Origin: CAJCIY01 sp964245825
GTDB lineage: Bacteria; Actinomycetota; Actinomycetes; Mycobacteriales; CAJCIY01
NCBI GenBank assembly: GCA_964245825.1
Contig: CAXTNT010000001.1
Location: 124,001 to 188,000 of the forward strand
Reading direction: 5' to 3'
DNA: 64,000 nucleotides
The translations under genes and the position numbers were made by a program. The notes under the pieces were generated by a model that saw nothing but the letters and a program-made list of their open reading frames with translations, did not search any database and was not told the origin of the DNA. Below, in pieces: positions 9,161 through 17,933 of the stretch; position 1 is the stretch's first letter, and each line of letters opens with the position of its first letter.

Positions 9161-10006
9161 TCAGTCGGGGACGTAGTCGAACGAGTCCGGGTTGGGGCCC
9201 GTACGCCCCGCCTCGCCCTTGTCCAGCCCGGTGATCGCGGCCATATCGGCGGTCTCGAGCTCGAAGTCGAACAGCGCGAAGTTCTCGGCGATCCGCGCCG
9301 GGGTGACCGACTTGGGGAACACCACGTCGCCGCGCTGGATGTGCCAGCGCAGGACCACCTGCGCCGGCGTCCGGTCCGCGCGCCGCGCGATCTCGGTGAT
9401 CGTCGGGTCGTCGAGCACCTTCCCTTGGGCGATCGGCGACCAGGCCTCGGTGACGATGCCGTGCTCGGCGTCGTAGTCGCGGACCTCCTCGTTGCCGAAG
9501 TAGGGGTGCACCTCGATCTGGTTCACCGCCGGCACGACCTCGGTCTCCGTGCTGATCCGCTCCAGGTGCTTGACCTGGAAGTTCGAGACGCCGATCGCGC
9601 GGGCGCGGCCGTCCCGGTGGATGTCGACGAGCGCCTGCCAGGTCGCGGCGAAGTCACCGCCGTACAGGGTCGGCAGCGGCCAGTGGATCAGGAACAGGTC
9701 GAGGTGGTCGAAACCGAGCTTCGCCAGCGACTCCTCGAACGCGGCCAGCGCCTTCGCCGGCTCGTGGAAGCCGTTGTTGAGCTTGCTGGTCACGAAGACC
9801 TCGTCCCGCCCGAAGGCCCGGACCGCTTCGCCGACCTCCCGCTCGTTGCCGTACATCTGCGCGGTGTCGATGTGCCGGTACCCGATCTCCAGGGCGTGCT
9901 CGACGGCCTTGCGGGTGTCTGCCGGCTTGATCTGGAAGACGCCGAAACCCAGCTGCGGGATGCTCCCGCCGGTCTGCAGCCCGATGTCCGGGACGGATGT
10001 GCTCAT
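9161..10006 (-). CDS. Aldo/keto reductase
   Basis: This 281-residue NADPH-dependent reductase belongs to the AKR5-like group (2,5-diketo-gluconate/methylglyoxal-type reductases). Family residues are visible: Asp in GYRHIDTAQMYGNE with its Tyr, Lys in FVTSKLNN, and His in LIHWPLP. The nucleotide-binding end is present (FPKSV). The ATG giving MSTSVPD is chosen because GAGAGGAC precedes it; the longer open frame upstream has no homologous look. It sits 31 bases after the FAD oxidoreductase and may share its transcript. The true substrate cannot be told. Confidence 0.92.
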   Translation of the reverse strand: MSTSVPDIGLQTGGSIPQLGFGVFQIKPADTRKAVEHALEIGYRHIDTAQMYGNEREVGEAVRAFGRDEVFVTSKLNNGFHEPAKALAAFEESLAKLGFDHLDLFLIHWPLPTLYGGDFAATWQALVDIHRDGRARAIGVSNFQVKHLERISTETEVVPAVNQIEVHPYFGNEEVRDYDAEHGIVTEAWSPIAQGKVLDDPTITEIARRADRTPAQVVLRWHIQRGDVVFPKSVTPARIAENFALFDFELETADMAAITGLDKGEAGRTGPNPDSFDYVPD

Positions 10007-10037
10007 ACGGGTGTCCTCTCCGTGGCGGTGGAACCGG

Positions 10038-11522
10038 TCAGCCGGTGGTCGCGCCAGCCTCGTGGTAGTCCTCCTCGACGTTGACCGCCCACACGTCGTG
10101 ACCGGCGCCGTCGAGGATGTTCTCCACCGTGAGCAGCGCGGTGAGCATCGAGTGGTCCTGGTTGTTGTACTTGTGCATGCCGTTGCGTCCGACCGGGTGC
10201 ACGTTGGGCACATGGGCGCTCATCCAGGCCACGATCGTCTCGACGTTCTGCTTGTAGCTCCGGTCGTAGACCGGGTAGGCCTTCGGCATCCGAACGACGT
10301 AGCCAGTCTCGACCTGGTCGGCGTGCACGAGCCCGAGGTGGGCGATCTCCTTGATGCCCAGCTCGATCAGCTCGTCGTCCGGCATGGTCCACATGTCGTC
10401 CCCGACGTTGACGAAGTACTCCAGGCCGAGACACGTGCGCCCGTCCTTGACCATGAACGGGGACCAGCTCGCGAAGTTCTGGATCCGACCCAGCCGCACG
10501 TCCGGCGAGTGCACGTAGATCCAGTTGTCCGGGAAGCTCGCCGACGCCGGGACGACCAGCGCCACGGTCAGGAAGTCGCGGAAGCGCAGCCCGGCGGCCG
10601 CGTCGAGCACGTGCTGCGGCGGCGGCGGGTCGAAGGTGCGCACCAGGGAGGCGAGCGCCATCGAGGAGATGACGTGGTCGGCCGGGTAGTCGAAGGTCGC
10701 GCCGATGTCGGTGCGGGTCGCGGGCGGGGCACCGGCACCCGGTCCGTAGCCACCGGTCACCTCGGCGGTGACGCCGGTCGCGCCCCGCCCGGGCTGCCAG
10801 TGCACGGTCCGGACCTTGGTCTCGAGGACGACCGCACCGCCGCGGGCGAGCACCTTGTCCTTCGCGGTCTCCCACATCAGGCCGGGCCCGGTGCGGGGGT
10901 ACTCGAACTCCTCGATCAGCGTGGTGATGTCCTTCTGGTTGCGCTTGGGCAGGATCGCGTTGACCGCCGCCGACAGCAGCGACAGGTTCTTGATGCGCTG
11001 CGCCGCCCAGTCGGCGGGCATGTCCGCGACCGGGAAGCCCCAGACCTTCTCGGTGTACGTCTTGAAGAACGTCCGGTAGAGACGCCAGCCGAACCGGGCC
11101 ACCAGCCAGCCCTCGTAGTTGTCCTGGTCGGCGGGCGGCCGGACCCGGGCGGCCACGTAGGACAGGACGCAGCGGACCGCCTCGAGGATGCCGAGCTGCT
11201 TGAGCGCGTTCCCCGCGCGCAGCGGGTAGTCGAACAGCTTGCCGTTGTAGAAGATCCGGCTCTGCCGCGGACGGAGCAGGAACTGGTCGGCCGGCAGGAT
11301 CTCGTGCCACAGCCGCTCGACCCGGCCCACCTTGGTGAAGAACCGGTGACCGCCGATGTCGAAGCGCCAGCCGTCCCGCTCGGCGGTGCGGGAGATGCCC
11401 CCGACGACCGAGTCGCCCTCCAGCACCGTGGTGGCCGCGCCCCGCCCGGACAGGGCGTACGCCGCCGTCAGCCCGGCCGGGCCGGCCCCGATCACCACGA
11501 CCTGCGGTGCGGCCTCGTTCAT
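10038..11522 (-). CDS. FAD-dependent oxidoreductase, UDP-galactopyranose mutase-like
   Basis: This 494-residue flavoprotein has an N-terminal dinucleotide fold (VVIGAGPAGLTAAYAL), then GGISRT and DIGGHRFF, as in the protoporphyrinogen oxidase/UDP-galactopyranose mutase/amine oxidase superfamily. Central segments such as YTEKVWGFP and RIKNLSL recall the group often found in surface-sugar gene sets. GGGAG lies 6 bases before the chosen ATG; an ATG 12 bases upstream has no usable ribosome site. Two glycosyltransferase-like membrane proteins lie just upstream on the same strand, so a role in cell-surface sugar chemistry is a reasonable inference. It could also act in carotenoid or lipid redox chemistry. 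Confidence 0.8.
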   Translation of the reverse strand: MNEAAPQVVVIGAGPAGLTAAYALSGRGAATTVLEGDSVVGGISRTAERDGWRFDIGGHRFFTKVGRVERLWHEILPADQFLLRPRQSRIFYNGKLFDYPLRAGNALKQLGILEAVRCVLSYVAARVRPPADQDNYEGWLVARFGWRLYRTFFKTYTEKVWGFPVADMPADWAAQRIKNLSLLSAAVNAILPKRNQKDITTLIEEFEYPRTGPGLMWETAKDKVLARGGAVVLETKVRTVHWQPGRGATGVTAEVTGGYGPGAGAPPATRTDIGATFDYPADHVISSMALASLVRTFDPPPPQHVLDAAAGLRFRDFLTVALVVPASASFPDNWIYVHSPDVRLGRIQNFASWSPFMVKDGRTCLGLEYFVNVGDDMWTMPDDELIELGIKEIAHLGLVHADQVETGYVVRMPKAYPVYDRSYKQNVETIVAWMSAHVPNVHPVGRNGMHKYNNQDHSMLTALLTVENILDGAGHDVWAVNVEEDYHEAGATTG

Positions 11523-11757
11523 CCGGTCTCCCATCGCCTCGATCTTCCGCGATCTGTGCCCGTCACGGCGCTTCCGACGCGCCTCGGCGGACGACGTGAT
11601 CGGCTCGTGACCACCCGCGTGGGTCTCGGCGGATGGGTGAGCCGCAGCTGAGCGGCTCGAGGCTCTCGGGCGGCGCCACTGCGTCCGGGTGGTGTCGGCG
11701 AGCCCTGTTCTGGGTGCCAGTCTCGCAGGTGGCCGCCGCCGCGGGCGAATCGCACGC

Positions 11758-12936
11758 TCAGCCGAGGTGCAGGACGAGCGTCAGCACCCACACCAGGCCC
11801 GACGCGGCGGCGACGGGCAGGAGCCGCCGGGGGGAGCGGAGCAGCACGAGCAGCGTGAACGTGGACAGCTCCGTCAGGAAGCGCAGGTCGTCGTACCCGG
11901 TCCACACGGTCGTGCTCAGGCAGAGCGAGAACACCACCGCCAGCCACCAGGCCAGCGGCAGCGGACGGCCCGCCGAGCGCAGCTGGGGCAGCGCGAGCGC
12001 CACGAGGTAGCCCAACAGCAGCAGCTGCGCGAGGAACGGTGGCCACTGGTGGGTCGTCGCGGACGGCAGGCTCCGGACGAGGCCGACGACGCCGGCGAAG
12101 GGCGCGCCCAGATTGGCCCCGCCGTCGCTGTGCAGCGGGAGCGAGCCGGTGAGCCCCGCGACCACCATTTGCCAGCCGGTGAACGCGCCGAAGGGCAGCA
12201 CCCAGGCGGCGTCCAGCCGCCCGGCGCGCCGGGCCGCCGCCCGTACGCCAGCCCGCCCGGCGCGCACGGCTCGCCCGGCGGCCACCAGGCGCGGCAGCGC
12301 GATCGCCGCCGCGAGCAGCAGCGCGGTCTCGCGGGTCAGCGCGGCGCCGGCCAGGACCAGCCCGCCAGAGATCGGGCGCTGCGCCCGTACCAGCAGGAAC
12401 GCGCCGACCAGCAGCGCGCTCTCGAGCACCTCGGTCAGGTCGTGCGTGATCGCGAAGGCCAGCGCCACCGGGCTCGCGAGCAGCGCTCCCCACACCGGCC
12501 GGCGGCCGGCCTGCCGGCTGACCAGGCCGCCGAGCGCGCCGACTGCCGTGAACGCGAGCACGTTGACCGCCACCAGGGCCGTGGGCAGCAGGCTCGGGCG
12601 CCCGCCGGCGGAGGCAAGCCAGCCCAGCACGGGCAGGCCGATGCGCTGGCGCCGCAGCGGCAGGTCGAGCGTGATGCCGTGGGCGACGCGCGCCAGGTCG
12701 AACGGCGCGAGGGCGAGCCGGTAGACGAACTGGCCGTCGTAGCCCACCCCCGGGGCAACGGTGAGGTGGCGCCGGGCGGTGACGTAGCGCTGCCCGGCAT
12801 CCACGAACCGGCTGAGGTCGCCGTGGTCGTGCGCCAGCCCGGTCGCGACGACGACCAGCGCCGCCAGCAGGCTCACCAGGCCCGGGGTCAGGGCAGCCCG
12901 CCACGACGTGGCCGCTGCCGGCCGCCGACCCCGCAC
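11758..12936 (-). CDS. Multi-pass membrane protein, GT-C glycosyltransferase-like
   Basis: This 392-residue protein has about nine hydrophobic segments. After the first comes a loop with GYDGQFVYRLAL, a motif I associate with a family of putative cell-surface glycopolymer membrane proteins of the GT-C type. GT-C enzymes move sugars from polyprenyl-phosphate carriers on the outer membrane face. A conserved acidic pair typical of GT-C (DE) is not obvious; HDLTE in the middle is a candidate. A TACCTT box 6 bases before the GTG suggests leaderless transcription. About 235 bases without a gene separate it from the FAD oxidoreductase. Confidence 0.65.
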   Translation of the reverse strand: MRGRRPAAATSWRAALTPGLVSLLAALVVVATGLAHDHGDLSRFVDAGQRYVTARRHLTVAPGVGYDGQFVYRLALAPFDLARVAHGITLDLPLRRQRIGLPVLGWLASAGGRPSLLPTALVAVNVLAFTAVGALGGLVSRQAGRRPVWGALLASPVALAFAITHDLTEVLESALLVGAFLLVRAQRPISGGLVLAGAALTRETALLLAAAIALPRLVAAGRAVRAGRAGVRAAARRAGRLDAAWVLPFGAFTGWQMVVAGLTGSLPLHSDGGANLGAPFAGVVGLVRSLPSATTHQWPPFLAQLLLLGYLVALALPQLRSAGRPLPLAWWLAVVFSLCLSTTVWTGYDDLRFLTELSTFTLLVLLRSPRRLLPVAAASGLVWVLTLVLHLG

Positions 12937-12942
12937 GCCCGG

Positions 12943-12948
12943 AAGGTA
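12943..12948 (-). promoter_or_regulatory. -10 box TACCTT, leaderless
   Basis: TACCTT on the minus strand lies exactly 6 bases before the GTG of the GT-C-like gene. The same spacing recurs at many starts in this window. Confidence 0.5.
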
Positions 12949-12963
12949 CAGCGGCGGCGCGCC

Positions 12964-14490
12964 TCAGCCGGCGACGCGAACCGGGTAGGCGACCAGCGAC
13001 TCGTGCTCGTAGACGGAGCCGCGCTCCGCGACCATCGGGACCGGGGCGCCGCGGGCGCTCTGCAGCAGCTGCGCGACCGCCGGACAGATCCCGCCGAACA
13101 CGCGGTAGCCGTCCTGCGCGACCAGCCAGACGGTGTGGCCAGGCCCGGCCGTGGTGAGCAGTTGGGCGACGAAGGCCTGCGGCGTGAGGGCCCGGACCCG
13201 CTGGGCGTAGTCCACCCAGTCGACCAGGGCCGGCCCCTCGGTGGGATCGGCGTACGCGAGCTGGATGAGGCCGAGACGGTCAGGCAGCAGCCGGTGCACG
13301 GCTGGCGAGAGCTGGTCGGGGCAGAACGCGACCACGTCGCCGGCTCTCGCCTGGGTGCGCAGGACGGCGGCGACCTGACCCGCCTGGGTTCGCGAGGTGG
13401 CCGCGTCGTCGATCCCGCCGGCCAGACCGAGGACCACGACCAGCCCGGCCGCCACGGCCAGCCACGCGCGGGGGAGGGAGCTCAGGCCGAAGGCCACCAA
13501 CAGCAGGTACGCCGGCAGTGCCACCGCGGTGTAGCGGACGGCGTACCCGGCGTGCGTGAGCAGCCCGAGCAGGAGCGCCACGACCAGCGGCGCCGCCGCC
13601 GCCGCAGCCAGCAGCCGGCCGACCGGCCGGTGACTGCCGGACGCGCGGACCAGCCCGGTTACGGCGAGCCCGAGCAGCACCATCCCCAGCAGCGGCCCGG
13701 TCTGACCGGGGCCTCCCCACTGGCCGGCCGTGTCGGTGAAGATCGACAGCGACGGCGGCTGGGCCCACGGCGTGCCGGTGTGGCGCAGCTGGAACAGCAG
13801 GGTGGGCAGCCAGGGCAGGTACCCGATCGCCGAGACCGCCATGGCCCCGAGCACCCGCCATCGCCCGGCCACAGCCAACCCGATCGCGACCGGGGCGAGC
13901 AGATAGAGGCCCCAGTAGTGGGTGTAGGCGATGGCGAGCGTGTCCGCGCCGACGGCGACCAATCGCCAGGTGGTGGGAGCGCGCAGCGCCGCCGCCAGGA
14001 GCGGCACGCCGAGGAGCACCAGGTCGAACAGCAGCATGTACATGCGCGTCTCGGTGGCGTACCGGAAGGTCCAGGGCGCCACGGCAGCGACGACCAGGGC
14101 CCATCCGGCCAGCCGCCGGCCGCCGAGCTGACGGCCCGCGTACCACGCCAGCGGGAGCGAGAGCAGGCCGAATACCGAGCTGAGCGCGCGGACCGCCAGG
14201 GTTCCGTCGCCGAACGCGGCGATCCAGCCGTGCAGCAGCAGGTAGTAGAGCGGCGGTGACCCGTCGTGGCGCAGGGCGGTGAACATCGGCCCGAGTGGGC
14301 GCCGGGCGATCTCCGCGGACAGCGACTCGTCCAGCCACAGCGGCCCGGACGACAGCAGTCGCAGCACGACCGAGGCCAGCAGGACGGCCGCCAAGCCGGC
14401 CGCCAGCAGCGTGGGTCGCCGGCTCGGCGAACGGCCCGGCGGGGGCCCGGCGGCGGTGCGGGCGCGTACGCCCCCGTCGGTCACCGCCAC
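12964..14490 (-). CDS. Glycosyltransferase family 39-like membrane protein
   Basis: This 508-residue protein has about eleven membrane segments. The first outside loop contains LWLDESLSAE, with the Asp-Glu pair used by GT39/PMT-type (GT-C) enzymes, followed by DGSPPLYYLLLHGW, another hallmark. Such proteins transfer mannose or other sugars from a polyprenyl-phosphate donor to lipids, glycans or proteins on the outer face. The C-terminal ~120 residues form a non-membrane domain. It lies just upstream of the second membrane protein on the same strand, each with its own -10 box. Donor and acceptor are unknown. Confidence 0.85.
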   Translation of the reverse strand: MAVTDGGVRARTAAGPPPGRSPSRRPTLLAAGLAAVLLASVVLRLLSSGPLWLDESLSAEIARRPLGPMFTALRHDGSPPLYYLLLHGWIAAFGDGTLAVRALSSVFGLLSLPLAWYAGRQLGGRRLAGWALVVAAVAPWTFRYATETRMYMLLFDLVLLGVPLLAAALRAPTTWRLVAVGADTLAIAYTHYWGLYLLAPVAIGLAVAGRWRVLGAMAVSAIGYLPWLPTLLFQLRHTGTPWAQPPSLSIFTDTAGQWGGPGQTGPLLGMVLLGLAVTGLVRASGSHRPVGRLLAAAAAAPLVVALLLGLLTHAGYAVRYTAVALPAYLLLVAFGLSSLPRAWLAVAAGLVVVLGLAGGIDDAATSRTQAGQVAAVLRTQARAGDVVAFCPDQLSPAVHRLLPDRLGLIQLAYADPTEGPALVDWVDYAQRVRALTPQAFVAQLLTTAGPGHTVWLVAQDGYRVFGGICPAVAQLLQSARGAPVPMVAERGSVYEHESLVAYPVRVAG

Positions 14491-14496
14491 GCCGAG

Positions 14497-14502
14497 ACAG
14501 TA
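14497..14502 (-). promoter_or_regulatory. -10 box TACTGT, leaderless
   Basis: TACTGT on the minus strand ends 6 bases before the GTG of the GT39-like gene, a layout expected for leaderless mRNA. Confidence 0.5.
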
Positions 14503-14508
14503 CGGGCG

Positions 14509-15252
14509 TCAGGGCTCGGGCAGCGTGGCGGGCGCGCCCAGCGCCCGGGCGACGAGCACGGCGGTCACCGTCTGCGCGGCCACGATGCAGACCAGCACGA
14601 CGAGTTGGAACCGCGCCGCCTGGATGGGGCTGGCGCCGCCGAGCAGCGCGCCGATGAAGGCGCCGGGCAGGGTGACCAGGCCGGTCGTCCTGGTCTGGTC
14701 GAGCGCCGGGACCAGGGCCTCGGCCACCGAGCGCCGGGCGATGTCCACGACGGCCTCACGCGGCGTCGCGCCGAGCGACAGCCACGCCTCGACCTCCTCG
14801 CGGCGGGCGATCAGCCCCGCTCGCAGGTGGCGGCCGGCGAGCGTCGCGCCCGTCATCGTGTTGCCGATCACGATGCCGCCGAGAGCGACCACGTACCGCG
14901 CCGAGAAGGGCAGCACGTCCACCGCGAAGACGACCGTGAGGGCGACCGCCGTCCCGGCGGAGCAGGCCACGAGGGCCGCGGGGAGTGCGCCGTCCAATCC
15001 GCGCAGCCTGCGACCGGCGGTCCACGTCGCCGTACCCAGCATCACCGCGAGGACGGCGGCCGCGGTCGGCGGCGCGGCCAGGACGCCGCGCAGCGCGAGA
15101 CCGACGAAGGCCAGTTGCACCGCCCCACGGAGCACCGCGAGGGAGGGCGCAGCTCCGAGGCGGACCCCGTACGCCCGCAGGGTCACCGCGGCCACGACCA
15201 GCAGGACCGCGGTACCGAGCCCGAGGCGGACCGCCTCGCCCGCGGTGATCAC
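14509..15252 (-). CDS. FetB/UPF0014-type ABC transporter permease
   Basis: This 247-residue membrane protein has about seven hydrophobic segments. The pattern NTMTGATLAGRHL...EEVEAWLSLGATPREA matches the UPF0014/FetB (YbbM) family, whose E. coli member exports iron with the ATPase FetA. No partner ATPase is next to it, so the energy subunit must be elsewhere. GTG (VITAGEAV) is chosen because homologues begin there. A CAGGCT box, one base off TANNNT, ends 6 bases before it. It is divergent from the PPOX gene with only 33 bases between starts, so the two promoters must overlap. Confidence 0.85.
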   Translation of the reverse strand: MITAGEAVRLGLGTAVLLVVAAVTLRAYGVRLGAAPSLAVLRGAVQLAFVGLALRGVLAAPPTAAAVLAVMLGTATWTAGRRLRGLDGALPAALVACSAGTAVALTVVFAVDVLPFSARYVVALGGIVIGNTMTGATLAGRHLRAGLIARREEVEAWLSLGATPREAVVDIARRSVAEALVPALDQTRTTGLVTLPGAFIGALLGGASPIQAARFQLVVLVCIVAAQTVTAVLVARALGAPATLPEP

Positions 15253-15285
15253 GGGACGAGCCTGGCAGGTGGCAGGATCTCGCGC

Positions 15286-15696
15286 ATGGCCGATCCGCGG
15301 GAGCTGCTCCAGCCGGCGGGGCGCGCCGTCCTGGCCACGATCCGCCGCGACGGCCGGCCGCAGCTGTCGAACGTCGGCTACGCCTGGGACGGCACGCAGG
15401 TACGGGTGTCGGTGACCGACGGCCGGGCCAAGACGCACAACCTGCGGCGCGATCCGCGGGCTGCGCTGCACGTCAGCACCCCCGATCTCGGCGCGTACGT
15501 GGTGCTGGACGCCGGCGCCGTCCTCTCACCGGTGGCAGCCGATCCCCACGACGCCACCGTGGACGCCCTGGTGGATCTCTACCGGGCGATCGCGGGTGAG
15601 CACGAGGACTGGGATGGTTACCGTCGCGCGATGGTCGAGGAGGGACGGCTCGTGCTCACGCTGGTGCCGACCCATTCGTACGGCTGGAAGGCCTGA
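15286..15696 (+). CDS. PPOX-class probable F420-dependent oxidoreductase
   Basis: This 136-residue split-barrel protein carries the family pattern: AVLATIRRDGRPQLSNVGYAWDG, then SVTDGRAKTHNLRRDPRAALHV. In actinobacteria these enzymes use F420 or FMN to reduce varied substrates, including quinone-like compounds and biliverdin. The size is normal (~135-145). CAGGAT lies 7 bases before the ATG and could serve as a -10 box for leaderless expression or, through AGGA, as a weak ribosome site. No F420 biosynthesis gene lies nearby. The substrate is unknown. Confidence 0.85.
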   Translation: MADPRELLQPAGRAVLATIRRDGRPQLSNVGYAWDGTQVRVSVTDGRAKTHNLRRDPRAALHVSTPDLGAYVVLDAGAVLSPVAADPHDATVDALVDLYRAIAGEHEDWDGYRRAMVEEGRLVLTLVPTHSYGWKA

Positions 15697-15796
15697 GCCG
15701 GCATCGGACCACCTCGCGGCGCGCGGAGCACGGCCCTGATCAAGGGCACCGGGGCGGCTGCCGATGCACCCCGGGGGGAGGCCAGGAGGGACAGCC

Positions 15797-17473
15797 GTGG
15801 ACGGCGGGCTCGGTGCGGCACCCGGACGGGCCGGGCACGAGGTCTCCGGTGCGCTGCTCGCTGTCGGCTGGCGCGGCGCCTTCGACCTGGCTCCGATCGG
15901 TTCGGCGCTGCTCGACCTGGACGGCACGGTGCTGCTCGCCAACCCGGCGCTCGAGCGGCTCGTCGGTCGCGCGATGCCGGTCGGGGCCAGCCTGGATGCG
16001 CTGATCTTGGCCGGCGCCTCCGTGACCGGTCTGCCGCAGTGGTCCGACCTGCTCTCGGGGGCCCAGGGTTCCGCGGAGTGGGAGGTAGCCCTCCGCGGCG
16101 CCCTCGGTCGGGAGCTGCTGGTGCGTGCGTGGATCGCGGGTCTGCTGGGCGACGACGGCCGGGTGGCCGGCTTCCTCGTCGCGCTGCAGGACGTCACCAC
16201 CGCCCGGGAGGGCGAGCTGGCGCTGGCGTCGCGCTCGATGAACGACGCGCTGACGGGGTTGCCGAACCGTTGGCTGACGCGGGAGTGGCTCGAGCGCGCA
16301 CTGGCCGAGCAGCCGGGCGCACAGGTCGGCGTGCTCTCGATCGACGTGGACCGTCTCGCCCAGGTCAACGAGAGCCTGGGGCACGCGGCCGGCGACCGCC
16401 TGATCGCCGAGGTGTCTCGGCGGATCCGTGCCGCCGTCCGGTCCGACGACATGGTCGGGCGGGTGGAGGGCGACGCGTTCCTGGTCGTGTGCGAGGGGCT
16501 GCCCGGGACGGGGGAGCTGCAGCGCGTCGCCGACGACGTCCTGCGCGCGCTGCGCGGGCCGATCCCCCTCGGCGCCCTGCGCCACGTGGCGACGGTGAGC
16601 ATCGGGGCCGCCTACGGGGCACCCGATTGCACCGCCGACGACCTCGTGCTGCACGCGGGGGTCGCCCTGACCCGGGCCCAGCGGGAGGGGGGAGCGGCCG
16701 TCGTCGTCTACGACCCAGACCGCGACCGCGGTGCGACCACCGGGGACCTGGAGCTGGAGAGCCAACTGCGTGCCTCCGTGACCGCCGAGGGTCTGCGCGC
16801 CTACTACCAGCCGATCGTGGCACTCCCGGACCGCCAGCTCGTCTCGTACGAGGCACTGGTGCGCTGGGCGCACGCCGAGCAGGGGTTGCTCACGCCCCGC
16901 GCGTTCCTGGAGATCGCCGAGGGCACCGGCCTGATCACGACGATCGGGAGCTGGATGCTCGCGCGGGCCTGCGCCGACGCCGCGGCGCTGCTGCCCGCGC
17001 ACGTGTCGGTCTCGGTCAACGCCTCGCCCGTGCAGCTGACCAAGCCAGGGTTCGTGGACGAGGTGGACGGGGTGTTGGCCGCCACCGGCCTCGCCCCCGG
17101 GCGGCTGCAACTCGAGATCACCGAGACCGCGCTGTTGCAGGCGGGTCCCCGGCTGCACGCGGATCTCGCGGCCCTCGCGGACCGGGGCATCCGGCTGGCC
17201 CTGGATGACTTCGGCACCGGCTTCTCCTCGCTGTCACTGCTGCACGAGCTGCCGGTGCACACGGTGAAGATCGATCGGTCGTTCGTCGCACCGCTGCTCG
17301 TGGACCGCCGCTCGCGGGCTATGGTCAAGGCCGTGCTGGGCCTGTGCGCCGACCTCGGCGTGGCCAGCATCGCCGAAGGTGTGGAGACCGAGGCCCAGGC
17401 GGCGGCGCTGATCGCGATGGGGTGCGACCGCGCTCAGGGCTATCTCTTCGGCCGGCCGACCCCGCTCGCCTAG
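15797..17473 (+). CDS. PAS-GGDEF-EAL protein, likely c-di-GMP phosphodiesterase
   Basis: This 558-residue soluble protein starts at GTG behind AGGAGGG. A PAS-like domain (~15-125) precedes a GGDEF domain whose signature reads EGDAF (224-228): the first Gly and the catalytic Glu are lost, so cyclase activity is unlikely. The inhibitory RxxD site is kept at 215-218 with the normal five-residue spacing. The EAL domain is complete: E352-A-L, SVNASP, LEITETAL, DDFGTGFSSL, KIDRSF and AEGVET. The best reading is a phosphodiesterase that degrades c-di-GMP, with the GGDEF half acting as a nucleotide-sensing regulator. Nothing nearby shows what the PAS domain senses. Confidence 0.9.
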   Translation: MDGGLGAAPGRAGHEVSGALLAVGWRGAFDLAPIGSALLDLDGTVLLANPALERLVGRAMPVGASLDALILAGASVTGLPQWSDLLSGAQGSAEWEVALRGALGRELLVRAWIAGLLGDDGRVAGFLVALQDVTTAREGELALASRSMNDALTGLPNRWLTREWLERALAEQPGAQVGVLSIDVDRLAQVNESLGHAAGDRLIAEVSRRIRAAVRSDDMVGRVEGDAFLVVCEGLPGTGELQRVADDVLRALRGPIPLGALRHVATVSIGAAYGAPDCTADDLVLHAGVALTRAQREGGAAVVVYDPDRDRGATTGDLELESQLRASVTAEGLRAYYQPIVALPDRQLVSYEALVRWAHAEQGLLTPRAFLEIAEGTGLITTIGSWMLARACADAAALLPAHVSVSVNASPVQLTKPGFVDEVDGVLAATGLAPGRLQLEITETALLQAGPRLHADLAALADRGIRLALDDFGTGFSSLSLLHELPVHTVKIDRSFVAPLLVDRRSRAMVKAVLGLCADLGVASIAEGVETEAQAAALIAMGCDRAQGYLFGRPTPLA

Positions 17474-17507
17474 GCTCGGCAGCACCAGGGAGCGAGGCGG
17501 GAGCGGG

Positions 17508-17924
17508 ATGGTCGACGAGGACAGCTCTGCATTCGTCTCGATCGAGGTCATCCGACCCGCGGCCTTGCTGTCGGAGCAGGCGACCCGACTCATTCTCGGC
17601 GGCCTGGAGTCCGACGACGTCCGCAACGGCGGTCGCTGGCTCGCGCGGCCGGGGATCTGGCAGCGCTTCCTGGAGCCGTGGCCGGCGGGCCTCGCCCCGG
17701 TGAGCGGTCCCGGGCCGGGTCACGTCGGGACGATCTCGTGTGTCTACGACAGCCCACAGCGCTACATGGTGACCGTCTTCCGCGCGTCGGTGACGGGCTT
17801 CGGCGCCGAGCAGGGCTGGACGGTCCAGCGGCTGTGCGACGACGCCCTGCGCCATGCCGAGCTGACGCTGGCAACCTGCCCACGCGTGCCGATGACCCCC
17901 GCGCCGAGACCCTTCCGCGGCTGA
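17508..17924 (+). CDS. Hypothetical protein
   Basis: This 138-residue protein starts at ATG with a GGGAGCGGG stretch before it, 34 bases after the EAL gene, so it may share that transcript. I do not recognise the family. It has no signal peptide or membrane segment. The middle (GTISCVYDSPQRYMVTVFRASV) looks like a beta-sheet protein, and WPAG...GPG loops precede it. Its end is 9 bases from the convergent glycosylase gene. It could be linked to c-di-GMP control, but only by position. Confidence 0.65.
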   Translation: MVDEDSSAFVSIEVIRPAALLSEQATRLILGGLESDDVRNGGRWLARPGIWQRFLEPWPAGLAPVSGPGPGHVGTISCVYDSPQRYMVTVFRASVTGFGAEQGWTVQRLCDDALRHAELTLATCPRVPMTPAPRPFRG

Positions 17925-17933
17925 CGGGGAGCC

